Source: DATGLE01 sp035294325
GTDB lineage: Bacteria; Chloroflexota; Ktedonobacteria; Ktedonobacterales; Ktedonobacteraceae
Direction of reading: 5' to 3'
NCBI GenBank assembly: GCA_035294325.1
Contig: DATGLE010000026.1
Location: forward strand, 1-15,376
Length of the DNA stretch: 15,376 nt
A program made the translations under genes and the position numbers. Of this stretch, positions 7,188 through 13,526 are shown in pieces (position 1 is the first letter of the stretch; the number at the start of each line of letters is the position of its first letter). A model generated the notes under the pieces. It was not told the DNA's origin, made no database searches, and saw only the letters and a program-made list of their open reading frames with translations.

Positions 7188-8049
7188 CTTTCAAAACCTG
7201 GCGCATGTAGTCACGCAGCGCGGGTGCGATGTCGGGACGCCGCAGCGCATAGCCGATGGAGGCGGTGAGCAGGCCGAGCGGGCTGCCCGTGTCGTAGCGC
7301 ACACCGGTAAAGCGCAGGCCATAGCAGCGTCCTGCCTGCGACTGCATCTCAAGCGCGTCGGTGATCTGGATCTCGCCGCCCTTGCCGGGGGGAGTCTTCT
7401 CGATCAGCGCGAAAATATCAGGAGTGATGATGTAGTGGCCGGCGATGCCAAGATTGGACGGCGCCTCTTCGAGCGATGGCTTCTCGACAAGATGTGTTAC
7501 CTTCAGCACATCGTCTCCCAGCTCCTCTACGCTGGCAATGCCATAGGAGGGGATAGTTTCCGGGGGCAGCGGGACGAGGCAGAGCACGGAGCTATCGTAC
7601 CGCTCATGGATCTCCATCATACGCGGCAGGCAGGGCGTATCGGGCGAAACCAGGTCATCGCCCAGGATGACAACAAATGGCTCATCGCCCACCACATCCT
7701 TTGCGCAGAGAATGGCATGCCCCAGACCAAGCGGCTCACGCTGGCGCACCGTGACATAGGTCGCCATCTCCTGCACACGACGCAGATCCTCTAGCTCTTT
7801 ACGCTTCCCCTTGCGTTCCAGAACCTGCTCCAGTTCGGGGAACGCGTCGAAGTGATCCTCGATGCTGCGCTTGCTGCGGCTGGTGACAAAAATAACCTCT
7901 TCGATGCCAGCCGCGACAACCTCCTCGACGATGTACTGCAATGTTGGTTTGTCAACGATGGGCAGCATCTCTTTGGGGATAACTTTGCTGGCCGGCAGCA
8001 CACGCGTACCCAGGCCAGCAAGGGGTAACACAGCTTTGCGAATACGCAT
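7177..8049 (-). CDS. galU: UTP--glucose-1-phosphate uridylyltransferase
   Basis: A full-length 290-residue GalU, which makes UDP-glucose from UTP and glucose-1-phosphate for cell-surface polysaccharide and trehalose-type pathways. Motifs: nucleotide-binding PLAGLGTRVLPASKVIPKEM (9-28, with K26), LPIVDKP (29-35), EPLGLGHAI (105-113), metal-binding GDD (130-132), VEKP (188-191), GEIQITDAL (225-233) and YDTGSPLG (252-259). The usual PATKA is PASKV here, a mild variation. The ATG at 8049 has GAGGAG five bases upstream. Its last codons and stop lie inside a 34-bp perfect inverted repeat, and two more hairpins sit 37-112 bases upstream of the start. It is transcribed away from the EXLDI-like gene. 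A GT9 glycosyltransferase lies further along on the same strand but in a separate unit. Confidence 0.95.
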   Translation of the reverse strand: MRIRKAVLPLAGLGTRVLPASKVIPKEMLPIVDKPTLQYIVEEVVAAGIEEVIFVTSRSKRSIEDHFDAFPELEQVLERKGKRKELEDLRRVQEMATYVTVRQREPLGLGHAILCAKDVVGDEPFVVILGDDLVSPDTPCLPRMMEIHERYDSSVLCLVPLPPETIPSYGIASVEELGDDVLKVTHLVEKPSLEEAPSNLGIAGHYIITPDIFALIEKTPPGKGGEIQITDALEMQSQAGRCYGLRFTGVRYDTGSPLGLLTASIGYALRRPDIAPALRDYMRQVLKEEE

Positions 8050-8085
8050 CGACTCTCCTCATTAAAAAGATAGCTTGTTTCCTGA

Positions 8086-8112
8086 CTGCGAAGCGCGGCA
8101 GGCGCTTCGCAG
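8086..8112. repeat. 11-bp perfect hairpin upstream of galU
   Basis: CTGCGAAGCGC (8086-8096) pairs perfectly with GCGCTTCGCAG (8102-8112) around a 5-base loop. It lies 37-63 bases before the galU start and just beside a second, longer hairpin. Confidence 0.7.
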
Positions 8113-8114
8113 GC

Positions 8115-8161
8115 GTGAGTATTGGTGACGTGCGGGCGGACCGCATGTCACCAATACTCAC
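8115..8161. repeat. 15+5-bp hairpin upstream of galU
   Basis: GTGAGTATTGGTGAC (8115-8129) pairs perfectly with 8147-8161. After one G:T position, TGCGG (8131-8135) pairs with CCGCA (8141-8145) around loop gcgga. The G:T reads as a G-U wobble in plus-strand RNA and as an A-C mismatch in minus-strand RNA. Confidence 0.75.
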
Positions 8162-8285
8162 AACTCAACCGCCGAAGGTCAAGGAACCTGAATAGTTACA
8201 TTCGATACGCCACTACAGCACCATTGAAGCTTATTCTAACGGATTGTGGACCAGAGGTCAATCTGAACAGGCATTCATAATCCGC

Positions 8286-8320
8286 TTGACTTATACGTGC
8301 ACCTGTAGTATATCATATAC
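8286..8320 (+). promoter_or_regulatory. Promoter and palindromic operator candidate for the EXLDI-like gene
   Basis: A good sigma-70-type pair, TTGACT (8286-8291) and TATATC (8309-8314), has a 17-base spacer. A 13-base palindrome GTATAT-C-ATATAC (8308-8320) covers the whole -10 element, as repressor operators often do. The expected transcript starts near 8321, giving a leader of about 45 bases. The operator is inferred from position and symmetry only. Confidence 0.55.
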
Positions 8321-8365
8321 ATACAAACATACGTACATTCCTCCAGAAGTTTCGAGGAGGAGACA

Positions 8366-8926
8366 ATGCAACCGGAGGTGCCCACCATGCCCAACAGAAC
8401 GATTTATGTTTCCGATGCCGACGTACCGCTCTTTGAGAAGGCTCAGGCTCTCGCCGGCGGCAACCTCTCGGCAGCCATTGCTCAGGCGCTGCGCCGCTTC
8501 GTCGAGGCGCAGGAAATCAGGAACAGCGGCTTTGAAGAGATCACCGTCAGGGTTGGCAAGCAGGCGCACGTCTATAAACGCTTTCAGGGACGCCTGATCG
8601 CCAGAGGCTACGCGCTCGCGCAGCACGATACCAGGCGCATCTACTATCAGATCTATCTCACGCCCAAAGAGAACCTTGCGGTCTATATCAGGAACCTGCC
8701 GAACTGGAACTACTGGTCCAGTTCGAAGGACCGGAGACGCAGGTGGCCGAGCGAGGACTGGTCGAGCGAGGACTGGTCCACCTGGAACGACGATGAAAAC
8801 GAGTATCGCCTGGAGGTGTATGCCTCCCTGGAAGAACTCGAGTCGAATGTGCCGCCGGAACTGTTTACAGCCGTGGCTCAGGCGCTGCAAGGCAATTCCG
8901 ATGGCATAGAAGTGCTCGATATCTAA
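8366..8926 (+). CDS. EXLDI-like protein with ribbon-helix-helix-like N-terminus
   Basis: A 186-residue protein ending in E-V-L-D-I, the terminal E-x-L-D-I signature of the EXLDI protein family (function unknown; recalled, not searched). Residues 10-50 read as a strand then two helices: RTIYVSDAD, PLFEKAQALA and NLSAAIAQALRRFVEAQE, the pattern of a ribbon-helix-helix DNA-binding domain. The middle (56-105) looks like beta-rich globular sequence. A Trp-rich charged linker follows, about 109-143 (SSKDRRRRWPSEDWSSEDW), built partly from a 15-bp tandem DNA repeat. Two in-frame starts each have a strong Shine-Dalgarno: ATG 8366 (GAGGAGG) and ATG 8387 (CGGAGGTG, MPNRTIYV...). The second may be the true family start. 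A palindrome over its own -10 suggests autoregulation. Its stop is eight bases from that of the convergent GT9 gene. Confidence 0.8.
   Translation: MQPEVPTMPNRTIYVSDADVPLFEKAQALAGGNLSAAIAQALRRFVEAQEIRNSGFEEITVRVGKQAHVYKRFQGRLIARGYALAQHDTRRIYYQIYLTPKENLAVYIRNLPNWNYWSSSKDRRRRWPSEDWSSEDWSTWNDDENEYRLEVYASLEELESNVPPELFTAVAQALQGNSDGIEVLDI
8748..8777 (+). repeat. Two tandem 15-bp copies inside the EXLDI-like gene
   Basis: The 15-mer CGAGCGAGGACTGGT occurs twice back to back (8748-8762 and 8763-8777), encoding repeated S-E-D-W units in the Trp-rich linker. The exact identity points to a recent in-frame duplication. Confidence 0.9.
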
Positions 8927-8934
8927 CCTATCCT

Positions 8935-10008
8935 TCACGCACAACGCTCGAACAGATCGAGGGCGGCATCGATGACTTCGGTAGTGGGGACCTCGCCAAC
9001 CAGCGAGACAGCATGGGAGCAGTGCGCGCGCGAGTAGTCGGAGCCGCAGATGGGGCAGATCAATTGCCAGGAGACCAGCGGATAATGCCGGGCGCGTGTG
9101 AGTTCGCTCGCATTCACCATGTTGAAACACCAGTAAATCCCCACGGTGGGCGCTCCTACCGCCGCCGCCAGGTGCAGCGGACCGCTATCGTTTGAGACCA
9201 CAACGCGGCAGCGCGCGAACAGGGCGGCGAGTCCGCCGAGCGAGAGCTGCCCGCTGAGGTTCTGCGCATCGGCTCCCATTGCATCGACCACTGCCGTCAC
9301 AAGTTCTTGCTCATCCTTCGTTCCGGTAACGACGACGTGAGCGCCGGCGGCCGCCAGGGCATCTCCCACTGCGGCGAACTTCCCGGCGGGCCAGCGGCGC
9401 CGGGGATCGCTGGCCCCGGGATGCAGAGCGACCAGCGGCCTTTTCCCTTCCGGCACAACGCGGCTGGCCTCCTCAAGATCCCGCGCGGTGACGACTATGC
9501 GCGGCGTCAGGGTGGTCATGCTGGCTCCGGCGAGCGCGACAACCTCCAGGTAGCGTATGATCTCTTGCTGGAAGTAAATATACGGAATCCAGCGATCCAG
9601 GGCAACAGCGTCGGGCGTCTTGAGGCCAATCGTCGTTCTGGCACCCAGCCGCAACGTGAACGGATTCGAGTGAAGTCCACCGCCGTGCAGCTGAAAGGCG
9701 AGATCGAAACGCTCTCGCACCATGCTGCTGAAAAACTGCTCCAGCCCGGCGCGGTCCTCGCCAGTCCCGATCTCCTCGCTAACCCCCTCGCACGGCGGAA
9801 TAACGATCACGCGATCCACCGGCGATGGTCGCCGCTCAAGAAACTCTTTGTGCCATGCTTTCGCCAGCAGAACGATTTCGGCATCGGGATAAGCGCTGTC
9901 CAGCGCCTCCAGCGCCGGCAAAATAAAGATGAAGTCGCCGAGGGCATTGGCGCGCAGCACAGCTATTTTATGCACGTCTGGCAAGCGCTGCATATATTGC
10001 TTCTTCAT
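8935..10008 (-). CDS. Glycosyltransferase family 9 (heptosyltransferase-like)
   Basis: A 357-residue GT-B fold enzyme of family GT9, the ADP-heptose:LPS heptosyltransferase family. Landmarks: the N-terminal IAVLRANALGDFIFILPAL (15-33, conserved Asp in ALGD), HPGASDPRRRWP (196-207), the nucleotide-binding region after VVVTGTKDEQEL (225-236), and NDSGPLHLAAAVGAPTVGIYW (273-293). Near the C-terminus a CPICG...HCSH cluster (C318, C321, C330, H332) resembles a small metal site. ATG 10008 was chosen for the GGGAG five bases before it; the frame continues upstream without similarity. An 11-codon leader frame ends on this ATG (ATGA overlap). If the host is a monoderm Chloroflexota without LPS, the acceptor is probably another surface glycan and the donor may not be heptose. 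It converges tail-to-tail with the EXLDI-like gene. Confidence 0.9.
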   Translation of the reverse strand: MKKQYMQRLPDVHKIAVLRANALGDFIFILPALEALDSAYPDAEIVLLAKAWHKEFLERRPSPVDRVIVIPPCEGVSEEIGTGEDRAGLEQFFSSMVRERFDLAFQLHGGGLHSNPFTLRLGARTTIGLKTPDAVALDRWIPYIYFQQEIIRYLEVVALAGASMTTLTPRIVVTARDLEEASRVVPEGKRPLVALHPGASDPRRRWPAGKFAAVGDALAAAGAHVVVTGTKDEQELVTAVVDAMGADAQNLSGQLSLGGLAALFARCRVVVSNDSGPLHLAAAVGAPTVGIYWCFNMVNASELTRARHYPLVSWQLICPICGSDYSRAHCSHAVSLVGEVPTTEVIDAALDLFERCA

Positions 10009-10040
10009 TGTTTCTCCCATCCACCTGATTCGTTCTTCAT
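10005..10040 (-). CDS. Possible 11-residue leader peptide before the GT9 gene
   Basis: A short frame, MKNESGGWEKQ, starts at ATG 10040 directly after AAAGGAGGTA, and its TGA overlaps the GT9 ATG (ATGA). The Shine-Dalgarno is nearly full length but only two bases from the ATG, which is closer than usual. It could couple translation to the glycosyltransferase, or be chance. Confidence 0.3.
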   Translation of the reverse strand: MKNESGGWEKQ

Positions 10041-10069
10041 TACCTCCTTTCTGTCGGGTACGTTTCTGA

Positions 10070-10113
10070 CTCCGGACTCGGAGACATATTCGCACCGGCA
10101 GGCGCCGGGGTGC
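10070..10113 (+). repeat. Two small hairpins before the CHAD gene
   Basis: CTCCG/CGGAG (10070-10083, loop gact) is followed by CCGGC/GCCGG (10095-10108, loop aggc). The second has a further GCA/TGC pair outside a two-base bulge. They sit in the short divergent region between the GT9 and CHAD genes. Confidence 0.4.
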
Positions 10114-10141
10114 TATCATGTACCAGGAGGAAACAGGTAAG

Positions 10142-10711
10142 ATGGCAAAAGCTAAACCGATCACCGGGCTGGACATCCATGCACCGGTGGGCAAGAACGC
10201 CCGCATTATCGCCAGGGAGCGCCTTAACGAAATGTACACGTGGAGCAGCTTCGCCGATGCTCCGTACCGGGTAAGAGAACTGCACGATCTGCGCATCGCC
10301 GCCAAGCGCCTGCGCTACACGCTGGAGGTCTTCGAGGATGTGCTGCCGGAAGAGTGTAAAGCGGCGGTCAAGGAGCTGGAGCAGCTTCAGGATGAGCTGG
10401 GCAGCCTGCACGATAGCGACGTGATGATCGCGCTGCTGCGCCTCTGCCTGAGCGCTCATGACAGCGGAAAAGGCTACGAGCCTGCGCACATGAAAGGGCG
10501 CACGCTGCTGCGTCCGGAAATGGTGGCAACGGTGCTCGATCCAGCCGCTGCGCCCTCCGCCGAAGAACGCTACGGGCTGGAGCAGATGCTACACCAGCAG
10601 GAGCATCTACGCGAGGAACAATACGCCGCGTTTCGCCGCCACTGGCACGAACTCCAGGCACGGGATTTTCGCCGCCACCTGCTCAGCCTGTTCGATTCCT
10701 CTTCTGTGTAG
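10142..10711 (+). CDS. CHAD domain protein
   Basis: A 189-residue, almost entirely helical protein with the conserved histidine alpha-helical domain (CHAD), a fold known to bind inorganic polyphosphate. The hallmark helix is ELHDLRIAAKRLRYTLEVFE (46-65), where the His and basic residues line the binding face. LGSLHDSDVMIALLRL (86-101) corresponds to the second conserved LGxxxDxDV segment. Basic residues recur throughout, including RRHWHELQARDFRRHLL near the end. There is no fused CYTH (triphosphatase) domain. ATG 10142 is preferred, with AGGAGG 11 bases upstream; an in-frame ATG at 10118 would add eight residues. The gene is divergent from GT9 and convergent with glcF. Its last eight or so codons and stop codon form one arm of a 26-bp perfect inverted repeat. 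Confidence 0.88.
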   Translation: MAKAKPITGLDIHAPVGKNARIIARERLNEMYTWSSFADAPYRVRELHDLRIAAKRLRYTLEVFEDVLPEECKAAVKELEQLQDELGSLHDSDVMIALLRLCLSAHDSGKGYEPAHMKGRTLLRPEMVATVLDPAAAPSAEERYGLEQMLHQQEHLREEQYAAFRRHWHELQARDFRRHLLSLFDSSSV

Positions 10712-10750
10712 CCGCGCGATCAAGCGCGCGGCTACACAGAAGAGGAATCG
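10693..10750 (+). terminator. 26-bp perfect inverted repeat across the CHAD stop codon
   Basis: Two perfectly complementary 26-base arms (10693-10718 and 10725-10750) surround loop ATCAAG. The left arm includes the final CHAD codons and the TAG stop (10709-10711). A modest T-rich stretch (ATTTTCTT) begins about eight bases after it on plus. It lies in the convergent gap with glcF and could act on both transcripts. Confidence 0.8.
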
Positions 10751-10840
10751 CCAGATGATTTTCTTAAACTGCATTATCGCGCCGCTGCGCGCGAAAAGGG
10801 TGGCCGATCTTGATGGTTAACACTCACTATCTCTCTTTCC

Positions 10841-12193
10841 TTACGATATCGGCTGGCGGTTGCGCAGTGCTGGCGGCATGACACCGCGAATCGAAGCGTC
10901 GATCAGTTCGACAGGATGCAGGGCCGGGATGGTGGTTCCCATACGCTGCATCGAAGCCTGGATTTGCAGCAGGCAGCCGGGGTTGCCGGTGGCGATCACG
11001 TCGGGCTGCGTACTCAGGATGTTGCGCGCTTTGCGCTCGCCCAGCTTGCCGCCTGCCTCCGGTTCCAGCAAGTTGTACGTCCCCGCGCTGCCGCAGCAGA
11101 TCTCGGCATCGGGAATATCGACGAGTTCGAGGCCCGGAATGGTATTCAGCACCGCGCGCGGCTGGCTGCGCACACCCTGCGCGTGCGCCAGGTGGCAGGC
11201 ATCGTGATAGGCCACGCGTAAAGGGATGGGATGCCGCTCGGCTACCGGCTCCAGTTCGGCCAGCAGTTCCGAAATGTCGCGCACGGAGGCCGAGAACGCC
11301 CTGGCGCGCTCGGCGTATTCGGGGTCGTCGCGCAGCAAGTGACCAAGCTCCTTGAGGTTGGAGCCGCAGCCGGCCACATTGACCACGACGGTATCGACGC
11401 CCCACGCCTCGAAGGTATCGATCAGCCGCCGCGCGTAGTTCAGGCCCTCCTCCTCGCGCCCGGCGTGAATGCTGAGCGCGCCACAGCAGCCCTGGGTTGG
11501 CGGGACCACGACATCGCAGCCTTCGGCGAGCAATACACGTATCGTGGCCGCGTTGACATTATTGAAGAAGACACGTTGAATGCAGCCGGTGAGCAGGCCG
11601 ACGCGGCGCCGTTTTGCTTTCCTGGCGCGCGCGAAGGTGGGCGGTTTGTAGAGCAGCGAACTGAGGCGCACAGGCGGCAGCACAGCCTCCATACCAAGCA
11701 GGCGCTGCGGGATAAAGCGCCTGACCGATGGCCTGGCGAGCAGGCGGCGGGCGCCACTCTTTTGATAGAGCCAGAGCAGCGGAACGAGCATCTTGAGCCG
11801 CCGGGGACGCGGGAAGAGGCTGAAAAGCAGTTCGCGGAAGAGGCGATCAGGGAGCGAACGATGATAGTGACGCTCGATCTGCGGGCGCGTGGCCTCGATG
11901 AGCTTGTTATATTGCACGCCAGAAGGGCACGCAGTGACGCAGGCCATGCAGCCCAGGCATTGATCGATATGCGTGGTGAAGGTCTGGTTGATACCGATTT
12001 CACCTTCCGTGACCATCTTCATAAGCTGGATGCGGCCACGCGGCGAATCCATCTCTTCGCCCCAGAGCAGGTAGGTCGGACAGGTTGTCAGGCAGAAGCC
12101 GCAATGAACGCAATCGGCGATGATTTCGGGATCGGGTGGGTGATGTTCGTCGAAGCTTGCGCCCTTTCTTGTAAAGCGTGCTATGGTAATCAC
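10841..12193 (-). CDS. glcF: Glycolate oxidase iron-sulfur subunit
   Basis: A 450-residue GlcF, carrying electrons from the flavin subunits towards the respiratory chain at the membrane. Two ferredoxin-type 4Fe-4S clusters are complete: C28, C31, C34, C38 (CVHCGFCLTTCP) and C79, C82, C85, C89 (CLGCMACVTACP). Two CCG domains follow: C204, C236-C237-G238, C276, and C333, C366-C367-G368, C407, as in heterodisulfide reductase-related subunits. Translation most likely starts at GTG 12193, nine bases after AAAAGGAG; an upstream TTG at 12229 would overlap glcE and has no ribosome site. It is the last gene of glcDEF, 22 bases after glcE. Lactate utilisation proteins (LutA) share CCG domains but lack this full D-E-F context. 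Confidence 0.92.
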   Translation of the reverse strand: MITIARFTRKGASFDEHHPPDPEIIADCVHCGFCLTTCPTYLLWGEEMDSPRGRIQLMKMVTEGEIGINQTFTTHIDQCLGCMACVTACPSGVQYNKLIEATRPQIERHYHRSLPDRLFRELLFSLFPRPRRLKMLVPLLWLYQKSGARRLLARPSVRRFIPQRLLGMEAVLPPVRLSSLLYKPPTFARARKAKRRRVGLLTGCIQRVFFNNVNAATIRVLLAEGCDVVVPPTQGCCGALSIHAGREEEGLNYARRLIDTFEAWGVDTVVVNVAGCGSNLKELGHLLRDDPEYAERARAFSASVRDISELLAELEPVAERHPIPLRVAYHDACHLAHAQGVRSQPRAVLNTIPGLELVDIPDAEICCGSAGTYNLLEPEAGGKLGERKARNILSTQPDVIATGNPGCLLQIQASMQRMGTTIPALHPVELIDASIRGVMPPALRNRQPIS

Positions 12194-12215
12194 TGCGTGC
12201 TGCTCCTTTTCTTTT

Positions 12216-13505
12216 CTAAATGCCGCCAACGAATCGCCCGGGGTTCAGGATAGCGTTCGGATCAAACTGCGCTTTGAGGCGCCGCATCACCTCCAGCGCC
12301 GGGACCGGACCCCACACATCGAGAGTGCGTAGCAGCTCCAGCGGGGCTTCCTGCACGACCAGGCTGCCCTGTCGTTCCAGCGCCGCATGGCGTGCCGCCT
12401 CGATGGTCGGCGCGAACGCAGCCTCATCGCCGGAGAGCGAGGCGAAGACCAGGCCGTGACCGGCATGCGCGCGCCAGCGTAGAGCGAGTTTGGCCTGATC
12501 GGCGGCGCGCTGCAACACATGCAGCCAGGGCACGACATCGGTAGGCAGCAGGCTGGCTTTCAGCACAACCGGCGCTGATCCGTCGCCGGGAGTTGTCATA
12601 TTCTGCTGCGCCCGCGACCAGAAGCGTTCTTCGTCCTCATCTTGCAGCTTACGCAGCGTCTCCTTGAGCGCGCCGGCCATCTCGATCAGCAGGGCCACCT
12701 GATCGTCAACCGCCTGCTGGCCCATCTCGAAGCGCAGAGCCAGCGTGTACGTTTGCTCCTGGCCGGCGGGACTGAGCATATCGATCACGGTTGGCACCAG
12801 CGGCGAATCCAGCACGCGCAGTACCAGTTCGCCCAACCGCTCCATCTCTGGCGCTGTTAGCAGCGCAGTACATGAGGCAGAGGGCAGCGGATAGAGGCGA
12901 AAGTTGGCCGCGACAATGACGCCGAGCGTCCCCAGCGCGCCGGTGTAGAGCTTGGGCAGATCGTAGCCTGCAACATTCTTGACGACCTTACCACCGCCTT
13001 TGGCGATAGTGCCATCGGGAAGAACGACGCGAATACCAATGATCTGATCGCGCACGCCGCCATAACGCAGGCGTCGCGGGCCTGATGCGTTGGTCGAAAC
13101 CAGGCCCCCGATAGTCGCCTCTGGTCTGAGCGGAGGATCGAGCGCGAGCCACTGTCGCGCGGAGGCCAGCGTCGACTGAAACTCACTCAGGGGCAGACCG
13201 GCCTGCACGGAAGCTACTAAATCGTGCGGGGCATGCTCGATCACCTGGTTCAGCCGGCGCATGCTGAGCAATAGATCGCCGCCGGTGGGCGGCTTGCCGG
13301 TGTTGAGCTGCGTTCCTCCTCCGCGTACCAGGACCTTTAGCCCCTCGCGATTCGCGAAGGCGAGCACCGCCGCCACTTCCTCCTCATTTGCCGGTTCAAC
13401 GACAAGCTGCGGCTGCATGCCGGCTACAGCATCGCGGGTCTGAGCGGCCCATACATGATCGCCAACCAGCGGCTCCAACGCCGCCTGCAACGTAGATGTC
13501 TGCAT
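12216..13505 (-). CDS. glcE: Glycolate oxidase FAD-binding subunit
   Basis: A 429-residue protein with an N-terminal FAD-binding type 4 (PCMH) domain. FAD-contact segments: VLVRGGGTQLNTG (58-70), GGLVSTNASGPRRLRYGGVRD (133-153), and KNVAGYDLPKLYTGALGTLG (176-195). GlcE is shorter and more divergent than GlcD beyond this domain, as seen here, and is needed together with GlcD and GlcF for activity. The ATG at 13505 has GGGAGGG seven bases upstream. It begins 21 bases after glcD and ends 22 bases before glcF, so one transcript is expected. Confidence 0.92.
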   Translation of the reverse strand: MQTSTLQAALEPLVGDHVWAAQTRDAVAGMQPQLVVEPANEEEVAAVLAFANREGLKVLVRGGGTQLNTGKPPTGGDLLLSMRRLNQVIEHAPHDLVASVQAGLPLSEFQSTLASARQWLALDPPLRPEATIGGLVSTNASGPRRLRYGGVRDQIIGIRVVLPDGTIAKGGGKVVKNVAGYDLPKLYTGALGTLGVIVAANFRLYPLPSASCTALLTAPEMERLGELVLRVLDSPLVPTVIDMLSPAGQEQTYTLALRFEMGQQAVDDQVALLIEMAGALKETLRKLQDEDEERFWSRAQQNMTTPGDGSAPVVLKASLLPTDVVPWLHVLQRAADQAKLALRWRAHAGHGLVFASLSGDEAAFAPTIEAARHAALERQGSLVVQEAPLELLRTLDVWGPVPALEVMRRLKAQFDPNAILNPGRFVGGI

Positions 13506-13526
13506 TGCGTTTCCCTCCCTGCGCTA

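Larger units (their letters stand above)
8050..8365. other. Divergent intergenic region between galU and the EXLDI-like gene
   Basis: These 316 bases hold no gene. From the galU side there is a Shine-Dalgarno, two adjacent hairpins (8086-8112 and 8115-8161), a plain stretch, and then the EXLDI-like gene's promoter, palindrome and two ribosome-binding sites. A galU promoter was not identified with confidence. Confidence 0.7.

Noticed and set aside
10009..10305. N-terminal extension of the GT9 protein
   Set aside because: The frame stays open upstream but has no family similarity, and a good Shine-Dalgarno marks ATG 10008.
11231..12253. 340-codon plus-strand open frame opposite glcF
   Set aside because: It mirrors the glcF coding sequence, which has two perfect 4Fe-4S motifs and two CCG domains; the antisense product has none.
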